Shown here: one piece after another, positions 43,415-51,187 of the stretch
Numbering within the stretch: the first letter of the stretch is position 1
How the letters are laid out: every line of letters starts with the position of its first letter
Source: Lachnospiraceae bacterium
GTDB lineage: Bacteria > Bacillota > Clostridia > Lachnospirales > Lachnospiraceae
Direction: 5' to 3'
Length of the DNA stretch: 64,000 nucleotides
Assembly: GCA_029053015.1 (NCBI GenBank)
Contig: JAIDHX010000036.1
Span: forward strand, 186,001 to 250,000
Program-made: the position numbers and the translations under genes
Notes under the pieces: model-generated
The model's database searches: none
What the model was told of the DNA's origin: nothing
What the model saw: the letters and a program-made list of their open reading frames with translations, nothing else

Positions 43415-44149
43415 ATGCATTATAATTGTCTGCTTGTGGACGATGAAACGGAACTGGCCGCAATGACATGTGAATATTTTAATATGTTTGACACCTCCTG
43501 CGCATTTGTGACGAATGTGCAGGAGTGTCTTGCTTTTTTAGAGCAGAATACGGTGGATGTTCTGCTGCTGGATATCAATTTATCTGAAGAAAGCGGTTTT
43601 ACCCTCTGCAAACGCCTGCGGGAGCAGACCGATATGCCGATACTGTTTATCAGCGCAAGGCAGAGTGATGACGATGTGCTGATTGCACTCAACATAGGCG
43701 GCGACGATTACATTAAGAAGCCGTATTCACTGAGCGTACTGCTTGCCAAGGTGAAAGTGATCTTAAATCGGATGCAGCGCGGCAGGGAAGCGGAGCAGGC
43801 TGCGGCTGCGCAAAGAGATGCAGAGACAGCGCATGTGCGGAGCGGCGCAGACGAGGGCGGCGCGGGGCTGTATCTGTCCGAAGAGACGCTTTCTGCTGTG
43901 TTGCGCGGCAAAAGGGTGCAGCTTAAGGCGAAGGAGTTTGCACTGCTCAAATGCCTTTATGACAACCGGAACAAAATCGTGACGAAAGAAAACCTGTTTC
44001 TGGTAGTATGGGGTGCCGAGTGCTATGGCGACGGCACACTCAATGTGCATATCCGTAAGCTTCGGGAAAAGCTGGAGGAAAATCCGAGTGAGCCTAAATT
44101 GATTCAGACGGTGTGGGGCGTCGGGTACATGCTTTCTGTCACTGACTGA
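43415..44149 (+). CDS. OmpR-family response regulator
   Basis: A 244-aa regulator. ATG 43415 follows GGAGGA by four bases, in preference to the track's 43385. Receiver: CLLVDDETEL, phosphoacceptor in LLLDINLSEESG, FISARQSDDD and KKPYSLSVLL. The winged-helix domain has LTAKEFALLKCL-like sequence (QLKAKEFALLKCLYDN) and GTLNVHIRKLREKLEENP, GVGYML. A linker rich in Glu/Ala separates the domains. It is encoded with the kinase 59 bases downstream. TTAAGA repeats before the Bce-like transporter are candidate targets. Confidence 0.92.
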   Translation: MHYNCLLVDDETELAAMTCEYFNMFDTSCAFVTNVQECLAFLEQNTVDVLLLDINLSEESGFTLCKRLREQTDMPILFISARQSDDDVLIALNIGGDDYIKKPYSLSVLLAKVKVILNRMQRGREAEQAAAAQRDAETAHVRSGADEGGAGLYLSEETLSAVLRGKRVQLKAKEFALLKCLYDNRNKIVTKENLFLVVWGAECYGDGTLNVHIRKLREKLEENPSEPKLIQTVWGVGYMLSVTD

Positions 44150-44207
44150 CGGCAAAAAGAGGTTCAGCGATTGGTTATCAGTTTGAAAATGGACGAGGGA
44201 TATTAAG

Positions 44208-45443
44208 TTGAAAATCAAATATCTTATCTTAGGTCATGCTGCCATGACAGTATGTTTTCTGTTTCTGCTTTTGTCAGTCTTTTCCAAATTCCGATATGCG
44301 GCATTGGATACTTTATATTATAACGAAAAGCTGCAAATGCTGACCGAGTGTGTAGGAGAACAGGGGAGAAGCAGTGCGGAGGAAGCATTTGGCTGCAGGC
44401 TTCTCTACTTTACCGATATGGATTACAAGGAACAGATGAATATGCTGCTTCAGTCGGGGGCAGTTATACTGGACTATTATGAGAACGGGGAAATCGTGGG
44501 AAAAGCGGCATGGAACGATAGGGCTGCTTCATGGGAGCAGGAGCAAAAGGCGCTTCTTTCAACGAGCATACTTTTTCTTTTTCTGTTTTTTGCTGCGGGC
44601 TGTCTGTTGATTTTTGTGGTATGGTACCGGTATGTCCGTCCTTTTATACGCCTTAAGGCATTTGCGGCACAGATTGCAAAGGGCAATCTGGACTTTCCGC
44701 TGCCGATGGAGAAGCACAATGTTTTTGGCGCGTTTACGGAGAGCTTTGACATTATGCGGGAGGAGTTAAAGCGCGCCAGAGAGAGTGAGTACCGTGCCAA
44801 TAAGAGCAAGAAGGAACTGACGGCGGGGTTGTCCCACGATATGAAGACGCCGCTCGCCACGATAAAGGCAGCGTGCGAGGTGATACAGGTCAAGGAAAAG
44901 AATCCGGACACCTTAGAAAAGGTAGCAGTTATTGCCGCAAAGGCAGAGATGATGGAAAAACTGACGGACAATATGCTGAAAGCCACGCTTGAGGAGCTTG
45001 AGGTGCTGCGGGTGGAACCGTCCGAGGAAAGCTCGCCCGTCATTGTGGATATGATTGCCGAACTGCGCTATTATGGGGAGATAAGGCTGTGCAATGAAAT
45101 GCCGGAGTGCCTTGTCCTTATTGATAAGATGAGACTCTCCCAGGTGATAGATAATATTGTCAGCAATGCGTTTAAATATGCAGAAGGCGCTGTGACAGTT
45201 TCTTTTAAAGAGGCTGACGGCGGACTGTATATCCTGATTCGAGACAGAGGAAAAGGCGTTCCGGAGGAAGAACTTGCCCTGCTGTGCGAAAAATTTTACC
45301 GTGGCAGCAACGCACAGGGACAGGAGGGCGCAGGACTTGGTCTGTATCTCGCCAAAATGTTTATGGAGCGCATGGGCGGCGGTATGGAGTGCGGCAATGA
45401 CGAGGGATTTTTTGTGAGGCTGTATGTGAAAAAGGCGGGGTGA
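44208..45443 (+). CDS. Sensor histidine kinase, partner of the OmpR-type regulator
   Basis: A 411-aa kinase beginning at TTG 44208. TM1 at 5-25 and TM2 at about 122-145 enclose an extracellular domain of 95 residues; HAMP follows (RPFIRLKAFAAQIAKGNLDFPL). HisKA has LTAGLSHDMKTPLATIK with His near 211; HATPase has IVSNAFKYAEG, RDRGKGVPEEE and GAGLGLYLAKMF. The short sensor domain and downstream ABC transporter recall antimicrobial-peptide or envelope-stress systems, but the kinase is longer than true BceS types. Confidence 0.9.
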   Translation: MKIKYLILGHAAMTVCFLFLLLSVFSKFRYAALDTLYYNEKLQMLTECVGEQGRSSAEEAFGCRLLYFTDMDYKEQMNMLLQSGAVILDYYENGEIVGKAAWNDRAASWEQEQKALLSTSILFLFLFFAAGCLLIFVVWYRYVRPFIRLKAFAAQIAKGNLDFPLPMEKHNVFGAFTESFDIMREELKRARESEYRANKSKKELTAGLSHDMKTPLATIKAACEVIQVKEKNPDTLEKVAVIAAKAEMMEKLTDNMLKATLEELEVLRVEPSEESSPVIVDMIAELRYYGEIRLCNEMPECLVLIDKMRLSQVIDNIVSNAFKYAEGAVTVSFKEADGGLYILIRDRGKGVPEEELALLCEKFYRGSNAQGQEGAGLGLYLAKMFMERMGGGMECGNDEGFFVRLYVKKAG

Positions 45444-45463
45444 TGGAAGAGTAAAATGCCTTA

Positions 45464-45492
45464 TTGACTTCATGATGTACCACTGTTATAAT
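45464..45492 (+). promoter_or_regulatory. Promoter of a short plus-strand RNA (candidate antitoxin)
   Basis: TTGACT (45464-45469), 17-base spacer, TATAAT (45487-45492). Transcription would begin near 45499 and end at the hairpin 45556-45597, giving an RNA of about 100 bases with no good ORF. Confidence 0.6.
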
Positions 45493-45498
45493 ATGCTT

Positions 45499-45597
45499 AA
45501 CAAGAGAGCCGAAAGCTGGTGTACACCTAGCCGCCGGCAGAGTATATTGCTAAAGGATAAGCGCCTTACTTTGTCAGAGCAGGGGCGCTTATTTTTT
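45499..45597 (+). ncRNA. Candidate antitoxin RNA of a type I toxin-antitoxin locus
   Basis: Defined by the promoter just upstream and by a terminator, this RNA converges on the small toxin gene and overlaps its 3' end. Besides full complementarity at the terminator, it carries CACCTAGC, which can pair (one bulge) with GCTGGTG just before the toxin start, and CCGGCAGA, which can pair with the mRNA leader TTGCCGG (one G-U). This layout of two convergent RNAs sharing a terminator plus distant short complementarities is the one known from Fst/par-type systems. Confidence 0.5.
45556..45597. terminator. Bidirectional terminator shared by the toxin mRNA and its antisense RNA
   Basis: ATAAGCGCC (45558-45566) pairs with GGCGCTTAT near 45584-45592; TTTTTT follows on the plus strand. 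On the minus strand it directly follows the toxin stop, and reads out into CCTTTAGC with a weaker T-run. Confidence 0.7.
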
Positions 45598-45678
45598 GCG
45601 TTTTGTAATAGTTACAACAAGAGTTATAACAGCGCAAAGCATAATTACAAAAGTGAATAGATCGCTATATGTAACCAT
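45589..45678 (-). CDS. Putative Fst/holin-like type I toxin, 29 aa (missed by ORF track)
   Basis: A 29-codon ORF on the minus strand: MVTYSDLFTFVIM, a hydrophobic stretch, then TITKRKK and TAA. The layout (short polar N-terminus, one TM of about 18 residues, basic tail) is that of small Fst/Hol_Tox-like membrane toxins. GGGAG lies nine bases before the ATG. A possible promoter TTGCTT-16-TATAAC lies about 130 bases upstream on the same strand. The gene ends in a hairpin shared with the convergent antisense RNA. Below the length cut-off of the ORF track. Family membership is by resemblance only. Confidence 0.65.
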   Translation of the reverse strand: MVTYSDLFTFVIMLCAVITLVVTITKRKK

Positions 45679-45919
45679 TGGCACCAGCTCCCTTCCGTTA
45701 ATGTCCGGCAACTGGCATATCGCCCCTTTCGGCTCCCTAATTAGACACACTATTTATTTGGTTTGGTTGGATTGTATCAATCAATGTTATAGATATATGC
45801 TGCATAAAAGCAACACAAGATAATACAGAATAAATAAAGAACACATATATGTTATCACAGGTCTGCAAAAAAGGAAAGTGGTTTTTCTGAACATTTTATC
45901 AAAATATTAATTTGTACAT

Positions 45920-45984
45920 TTAAGAATCAGTTAAGAAATAGACAGGAATCAGGTTAAGACTTTTCACACCTTGCATTTTATAAT
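45920..45984 (+). promoter_or_regulatory. Promoter with TTAAGA repeats before the Bce-like transporter
   Basis: TTAAGA occurs at 45920, 45931 and 45954, the first two 11 bases apart and embedded in repeated GAATCAGTTAAGA / GAATCAGGTTAAGA. TATAAT lies at 45979-45984 with no good -35 at 17 bases; the last TTAAGA sits in the -35 region. Tandem repeats one helical turn apart beside a weak -35 are typical of OmpR-family activator sites, and such a regulator is encoded upstream. Confidence 0.55.
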
Positions 45985-46005
45985 GAGGATGTCTGGAGGG
46001 ATATA

Positions 46006-46764
46006 ATGATGGAAACAATACTTACGGTCAAAGACCTATGCAAAACATTTTCAAATGGAAGTGTGCAGCAGCACGTGCTGAAAAACCTGAATCTGACGGT
46101 GGAAAAGGGGGAGTTTGCGGTTATTATGGGAAACTCCGGCTCCGGCAAGAGCACACTTTTGTATGCATTGTCGGGAATGGACCGGCCTACGCTGGGAAGC
46201 ATTTCCTATCAGGGAGAAGAAATTTCAAAGTACGCAAATGACAAACTTGCAATTTTCAGAAGGAAGCATTGTGGCTTTGTATTTCAGCAGAATTATTTAA
46301 ACGATACCATGAGCATTATGGATAATGTGCTGGTGAGCGGATTTTTGTCAGGACGCGGCAGGAAGGAGGTTGCAGAAAAGGCGAAGGAGCTGCTTTTGGA
46401 AGTGGGGCTTTCGGAAGATGCTTTTTCCAAGTTTCCGACGCAGCTTTCCGGCGGCGAGCAGCAGCGGGCGGCAATGGTGCGCGGCATCATCAACTCGCCG
46501 GAGATACTTTTTGCCGATGAGCCGACCGGCGCACTGAATTCGCAGAACACGAAGCGTATTCTGGATATTTTAACAAAAATTCATGAAAACGGGCAGACAA
46601 TTGTGATGGTGACGCACGATATGAAGGCGGCAAGGCGCGGAAGCAGGGTGTTGTATTTAAAGGATGGTGTGATTACGGGAGAACTGCGGCTTGGCGATTA
46701 CAAAAGCGGCGATAAGGAAAGGCATGACAGGCTGAAAAAGTTTCTTGAGGAGATGGGGTGGTAA
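46006..46764 (+). CDS. ABC transporter ATP-binding protein, Bce type
   Basis: A 252-aa ATPase starting at ATG 46006 with GGAGGG upstream. Walker A GNSGSGKST, signature LSGGEQQRAAMVRG, Walker B ILFADEPTGALNS and H-loop THDMK. The sequence and the large ten-TM-like permease that follows place it with BceA-type detoxification or sensing transporters for peptide antibiotics. It ends next to the permease gene, within a few bases. Confidence 0.92.
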   Translation: MMETILTVKDLCKTFSNGSVQQHVLKNLNLTVEKGEFAVIMGNSGSGKSTLLYALSGMDRPTLGSISYQGEEISKYANDKLAIFRRKHCGFVFQQNYLNDTMSIMDNVLVSGFLSGRGRKEVAEKAKELLLEVGLSEDAFSKFPTQLSGGEQQRAAMVRGIINSPEILFADEPTGALNSQNTKRILDILTKIHENGQTIVMVTHDMKAARRGSRVLYLKDGVITGELRLGDYKSGDKERHDRLKKFLEEMGW

Positions 46765-46766
46765 GT

Positions 46767-49121
46767 ATGGGTTCCTTGTGGTTTATTGCGAAAAATAATA
46801 TGAAAAAAAGGAAGGGCGATGCCATTGTACTGCTTTTTCTGATGGCACTTGCGGCGCTGCTTCTGTACGTGAGCATATCGGTGCTGACGGGAACGGAAAA
46901 GGTAATCCATGAGGCATATGAAGCCATGCATACGCCCGACTGGTTTTATATGACAAATATAGACTGTGAAGAACGCCTGACTGCGCTGGTTGCGGAGTTG
47001 GAAGAGGTGGAGGAGTTTGAAACGGGGGACAGCCTCTACGTGATGGGCGGAAAATACAGGAAGGATTTGGAAACGGAAGCGGATGAATATGCTTTTCTTT
47101 TGGGCACTATGGAGGAGGAAAGAACAATTGGGAAAATACCGGTTGTAGAAAATCCTTCCTACGACGACATTTTGCTGCCCTATTATTTAAAATACAGCGA
47201 GGGTTATGAAGTCGGAGATTTTATCTATTTGCAGTTATACGAAAAGGAATACCGATTTTGTGTGGCCGGTTTTGTGAACGACCCGTTATTTGCAAATCCG
47301 CTCAATATCAGTGTCTATAGCTGCTATATCACGGATGCGTGCATGAAGGATATATTGAAGGAAGAGCCTGCGCTTGCCGGATGCAGGCAGCGCCAATATA
47401 GGGCGCGGCTTGTGGAAAACAGTGATTTATGGGAATTTGAGAAAGAGGTATCCATGATTCTGACAAAGGAAATTCCGGAGCTTGCAGATGGTATGAATCT
47501 GGGGATGAACTGGACTGCCATGAGTCACGGCGTATCCATTATGTCCAATATCGGCATGGGTATTATTCTGCTGTTTTCCATACTTCTGCTGGTGGTGGCG
47601 GTGATTATTATAAGGTTTTCCGTGCAAAACTTTGTGGAGTTAAATCTGAAAAATATCGGAATACTGAAAGCGTCGGGCTACACATCCCGGCAGCTAAGGG
47701 CGGCATTGCTTTTGGAAATGGCAGCGCTTGCCTTTTTCGGAAGTATTCTCGGACTTTTGGCAGGTTTTTTTTGCGGCCGTTTTATCGGCAGTCTGGAGGG
47801 TATGATGCTGGGGCTTAACTGGAAGTTTACTTTTGCGCCGAAGGCAGCAGGTATCTCGCTGCTGGCGGTGTCGGGCGCTGTCAGTTTAACCGCGCTTTTA
47901 TCAGGCAGGGTATACAGAAAAGTCACGGTGCTTGACGCGCTGCGCGGCGGCGTTCACACGCACAATTTTAAGAAAAATTATTTCCCGCTCCATGCCTGCA
48001 GACTGCCGCAAAGCATTGCCCTTGCAGGAAAGAATATATTGGGGGAAAAACGAAAAAATTTGTCCGTGCTCTGTATTGTCGCGCTACAGACGCTTGTGGC
48101 GATAATCGGCTTTGGTCTGTATCAGAATTTTGCGGTGAGTCCGGAAAAGCTTATGAAGATGAGCGGTACGGAGGTGGGGGATGTCTATGTGACAGGGGAA
48201 AATTTGGACGAGGCGGGCAGCCGGATAGAGGGCTGGGAGGAAGCAGGAAAGGTGATTTATTACAATAATTGCCCCGTCCAGCTCTATAGCGGTGATGCGC
48301 AAATCGGTCTGACCTGTGATATTTACAGAACACCGCAGGATATCAATAATGAGTGGCTGGTCGAGGGGCGGCTTCCTGTGTATGACAATGAAATTGTGCT
48401 GACAGCGATAGTGGCTGAGCAGCTTTCTGTCGGCGTGGGCGATGTGATTTATGTGGAGGGAGGCGGTGAGCGCAAGGACTACATAATTTCGGGAGTGGAC
48501 CAGAAATTCAACAATGCCGGAATCAAGGCAATGATGACGTGGGAAGGCGCAGAGCGCCTGAATGGAGAAACGGCGGCAGTGGTTCTGAATCTGTATCTGA
48601 AGGAGGGTGTGTCTTTTTCTGATATACAGGAAAAATTGTCAGAAGAATTTCCGGATTTGGATGTTTCCGAAGGAGCAAAGATGATAGAAGTTTCCATGGC
48701 TACGATTCGGTCTGCCATGCAGCTTATCTGTCTTATCTTTGTGGCAATCACGGTTGTGGTGGTCATTATGGTAGAGCTTCTTTTGGTGAAATCCAAAATT
48801 ACAAAGGAGCGGAAGAACTATGGTATCAATAAGGCGCTTGGGTATACGACTGCGCAGCTTATCGGGCATACGCTGCTTGTCAATATGCCGGTAATATTTG
48901 CAGGGTCTGTTTTGGGAATTGTGCTGGGAAGAGGAATGATAAACCCGCTCACGTCTGCATTTCTCTCCGGATTTGGCATCAAAGAATGTGAGATGACCAT
49001 TGCTCCGGTATGGTTTTTGATTACGGTTGCCGGAATTGTGGCAGTCGCAGCAATTTCCTGTTTTATCAGTGCAGTAAGGATACGTCGGATAGAGCCGGTG
49101 AAGATGCTTTCGGAGGATTAA
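46767..49121 (+). CDS. Bce-like FtsX-domain ABC permease
   Basis: A 784-aa permease; GTG 46758 is the alternative start, overlapping the ATPase gene. TM1 at about 18-38 is followed by an external domain of some 220 residues, then a first FtsX unit (NIGILKASGYTSRQLRAALLLEMAALAFFGSILGLLAGFFCG), two further TMs, a second external domain and a second FtsX unit (KNYGINKALGYTTAQLIGHTLL, ending RIRRIEPVKMLSED). The two FtsX units with extracellular loops fit the BceB/YtrF-like class. With the adjacent ATPase it forms an exporter or sensing transporter, perhaps linked to the OmpR-type system upstream. Confidence 0.88.
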   Translation: MGSLWFIAKNNMKKRKGDAIVLLFLMALAALLLYVSISVLTGTEKVIHEAYEAMHTPDWFYMTNIDCEERLTALVAELEEVEEFETGDSLYVMGGKYRKDLETEADEYAFLLGTMEEERTIGKIPVVENPSYDDILLPYYLKYSEGYEVGDFIYLQLYEKEYRFCVAGFVNDPLFANPLNISVYSCYITDACMKDILKEEPALAGCRQRQYRARLVENSDLWEFEKEVSMILTKEIPELADGMNLGMNWTAMSHGVSIMSNIGMGIILLFSILLLVVAVIIIRFSVQNFVELNLKNIGILKASGYTSRQLRAALLLEMAALAFFGSILGLLAGFFCGRFIGSLEGMMLGLNWKFTFAPKAAGISLLAVSGAVSLTALLSGRVYRKVTVLDALRGGVHTHNFKKNYFPLHACRLPQSIALAGKNILGEKRKNLSVLCIVALQTLVAIIGFGLYQNFAVSPEKLMKMSGTEVGDVYVTGENLDEAGSRIEGWEEAGKVIYYNNCPVQLYSGDAQIGLTCDIYRTPQDINNEWLVEGRLPVYDNEIVLTAIVAEQLSVGVGDVIYVEGGGERKDYIISGVDQKFNNAGIKAMMTWEGAERLNGETAAVVLNLYLKEGVSFSDIQEKLSEEFPDLDVSEGAKMIEVSMATIRSAMQLICLIFVAITVVVVIMVELLLVKSKITKERKNYGINKALGYTTAQLIGHTLLVNMPVIFAGSVLGIVLGRGMINPLTSAFLSGFGIKECEMTIAPVWFLITVAGIVAVAAISCFISAVRIRRIEPVKMLSED

Positions 49122-49148
49122 ATATCTGATATAAATCCCTGACTTTTG

Positions 49149-49177
49149 TTGCGCTTCGGAAAAAAATCGGGTATGAT
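49149..49177 (+). promoter_or_regulatory. Probable promoter of the propeller-DUF3298 genes
   Basis: TTGCGC (49149-49154), 17-base spacer, TATGAT (49172-49177), about 35 bases before ATG 49214. Confidence 0.5.
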
Positions 49178-49213
49178 AATAAAAAAGGCAGTACAAAAGA
49201 GGGATAACATATC

Positions 49214-51172
49214 ATGTGGGGAAAAATAGCGTTATGGGCAGCGGTTTTCTGGATGGGAGCCATTGCGGGAAATATGGATTCTGTCACCAGACAGGGTGAA
49301 GCCATGCGGGAAGCATGGGAGATGCAGGAAAGTGTTTTGACAGAGAGCTGCCGTACTTGGTTAGTGCGCAGCTCTTTTTCCAGTGTGCCGTATTTTCGGG
49401 ATGATACCGGAAAGCTTCTGCAGGAGGAGGACGGATATCTTTACAGCTATTGGGGCGGCGTGCTGGCACGGTATGATGTGGATACGCTGGAACGGGAAGT
49501 GCTGTATGAGGCGGCTTCCGAGCAGAACGGCAGGCTGTTTTGCATGGACGGGGCGTATATTTATTTTTTGGAAATACCGGATATCAGTCCCTATGGAAAA
49601 AAGAGCATTCTGTACCGCGTAAAAAAGGACGGGACAGGGCTTACGGTGCTGGATGAAAATGTGCCGGACGCGGGTATGTATGGTGGAGGGGCAGGCTGTT
49701 ATCAGGAATATACGGCGATGGACATAGAGAAAGATGTCCTATACCTGATGCATGACGAAATCGTAGTCTGCTACCGGATAAAGCCGGAGGGCGGCGTGGA
49801 GCAGATAGATATGGCGGACACTTTGTATGGCATGGTGCCGGAAGGGTTCCGTACGCCTAATACAAGCGGTAACTATTTTTCTTACTGGAACCTGCCATCA
49901 ATTCCTTACTGCGCGGGAAATTTCGGATATTTCTTTGCCTGCAGCGAGGAATATGGGTGGTTAATCCGTGTGGATGCAAAAAGCGGAATCGTGGAAAACG
50001 TGACGGCCGGTCTGCCGGAAAGCCTGCGTTATTACGACCATGTGCAGCTTACCCATAATTCATTGTTTTACAGTATTGACCAAAAGATCTGGATGAGGCG
50101 CGGGCTGGAAAGTGAAAGTGAATGGGAAAAATGGTATGAGTCCGATCAGGAACTTCGTTTTTGCAGCTACGACGAAAGCGGCGTGTATTTTGAAGCGTGG
50201 ACGGAAGGAGAAACAGAGGAGCAATCAGGTGTGTGGTCGCTTTACCGGATAAATTGGGAAGGAGAGCGTACCTGCCTCTTTTCCATGGAGGGCGAAAAAT
50301 ATTTTTCAGAATATCCCATGGGATTTCCGCTGAAGCGCTTTTTGGTGCTTGGAGATTACTTGTACTATTTCGATGTGGCGGAACAGGGCGAGGGCATATA
50401 CAGACTGCTGCTTGCAGAGGCGGAACGGGGAGCGGACGTCCGGCCGCAACTGGTATGCATATACAAGGAGAATAAAACGAATGAAATCGGCTATATAGAG
50501 AGCGTAAAAACGGGACCGAAGGACGATGTGATTGCCCTGCCGACGCAGTTTGACAAGCTGTACTTGTATGAGAGGACAGATGCAGACAAAAAAATCAATG
50601 CATTTTTAAAAAAGCTGTATCGGGAGCAAGAGGCGGCTCTTGCGGAAGAAAATAAGGCATTTTGCGAGGATTTTGAGGCGGAATGGGAAGATTTACAGGG
50701 AATATGGGAAGGCTGGTTTGCAAAAGACAACCCGGATATGGAAGAGCAGGAGCAGAAGAGGGCGATTGCGGAGGAAAGCACTGTAGAGATAAGCGTATCC
50801 ATATCTTATGTGAGTGAAACGTATCTTGTGGTGGATATATCAGAATATTCTTACTGGTTTCCGGGCGCGCACGGCATGTATTGGGATGAATATTATGTGT
50901 TTGACAGAAGGACGGGAGAGCGCATTACCCTTTTGGACTTCGTTGATAATACGGAGGAAGAAGTTGAAGAGCTCGTTTCTGCCTATCTGGAGCTGTGCGG
51001 TCTGCCCTCGGATGCCGAGGGAGTTGCACAGGAGAAGGAGCGTTTTTTCCTGACGGCGGAGGGGATTGGCATACATTACGACGTCTACGAGCTTTCCAGT
51101 TATGCGAGCGGCGCGCAGGATATTATCATTCCTTATGCAGAATTTCGAATCAGAGAGGGAATGACACCATAA
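49214..51172 (+). CDS. Exported propeller-like protein with C-terminal DUF3298 (RsiV-like) domain, copy A
   Basis: A 652-aa protein. The N-terminal hydrophobic segment (IALWAAVFWMGAIAG) is a signal anchor without a lipobox. Residues 55-440 consist of repeated beta units (PYFRDDTGKLLQEEDGYLYSYW, GRLFCMDGAYIYFLEIP), like DUF5050/beta-propeller proteins. The last 140 residues (VSISYVSETYLVVDISEYSYWFPGAHGMYW, DRRTGERITLLDFVDN, IPYAEF) match the DUF3298 domain found in RsiV-type anti-sigma factors. It is followed 15 bases later by a paralogue of nearly equal length. Function unknown; a surface sensor is plausible. Confidence 0.8.
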   Translation: MWGKIALWAAVFWMGAIAGNMDSVTRQGEAMREAWEMQESVLTESCRTWLVRSSFSSVPYFRDDTGKLLQEEDGYLYSYWGGVLARYDVDTLEREVLYEAASEQNGRLFCMDGAYIYFLEIPDISPYGKKSILYRVKKDGTGLTVLDENVPDAGMYGGGAGCYQEYTAMDIEKDVLYLMHDEIVVCYRIKPEGGVEQIDMADTLYGMVPEGFRTPNTSGNYFSYWNLPSIPYCAGNFGYFFACSEEYGWLIRVDAKSGIVENVTAGLPESLRYYDHVQLTHNSLFYSIDQKIWMRRGLESESEWEKWYESDQELRFCSYDESGVYFEAWTEGETEEQSGVWSLYRINWEGERTCLFSMEGEKYFSEYPMGFPLKRFLVLGDYLYYFDVAEQGEGIYRLLLAEAERGADVRPQLVCIYKENKTNEIGYIESVKTGPKDDVIALPTQFDKLYLYERTDADKKINAFLKKLYREQEAALAEENKAFCEDFEAEWEDLQGIWEGWFAKDNPDMEEQEQKRAIAEESTVEISVSISYVSETYLVVDISEYSYWFPGAHGMYWDEYYVFDRRTGERITLLDFVDNTEEEVEELVSAYLELCGLPSDAEGVAQEKERFFLTAEGIGIHYDVYELSSYASGAQDIIIPYAEFRIREGMTP

Positions 51173-51187
51173 AGAGGGAGTATACAG

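Noticed and set aside
45472-45823. Plus-strand ORFs of 62 and 75 aa between the kinase and the ABC genes
   Set aside because: No RBS, no family resemblance; the region is better explained by the convergent antisense RNA and minus-strand toxin gene.
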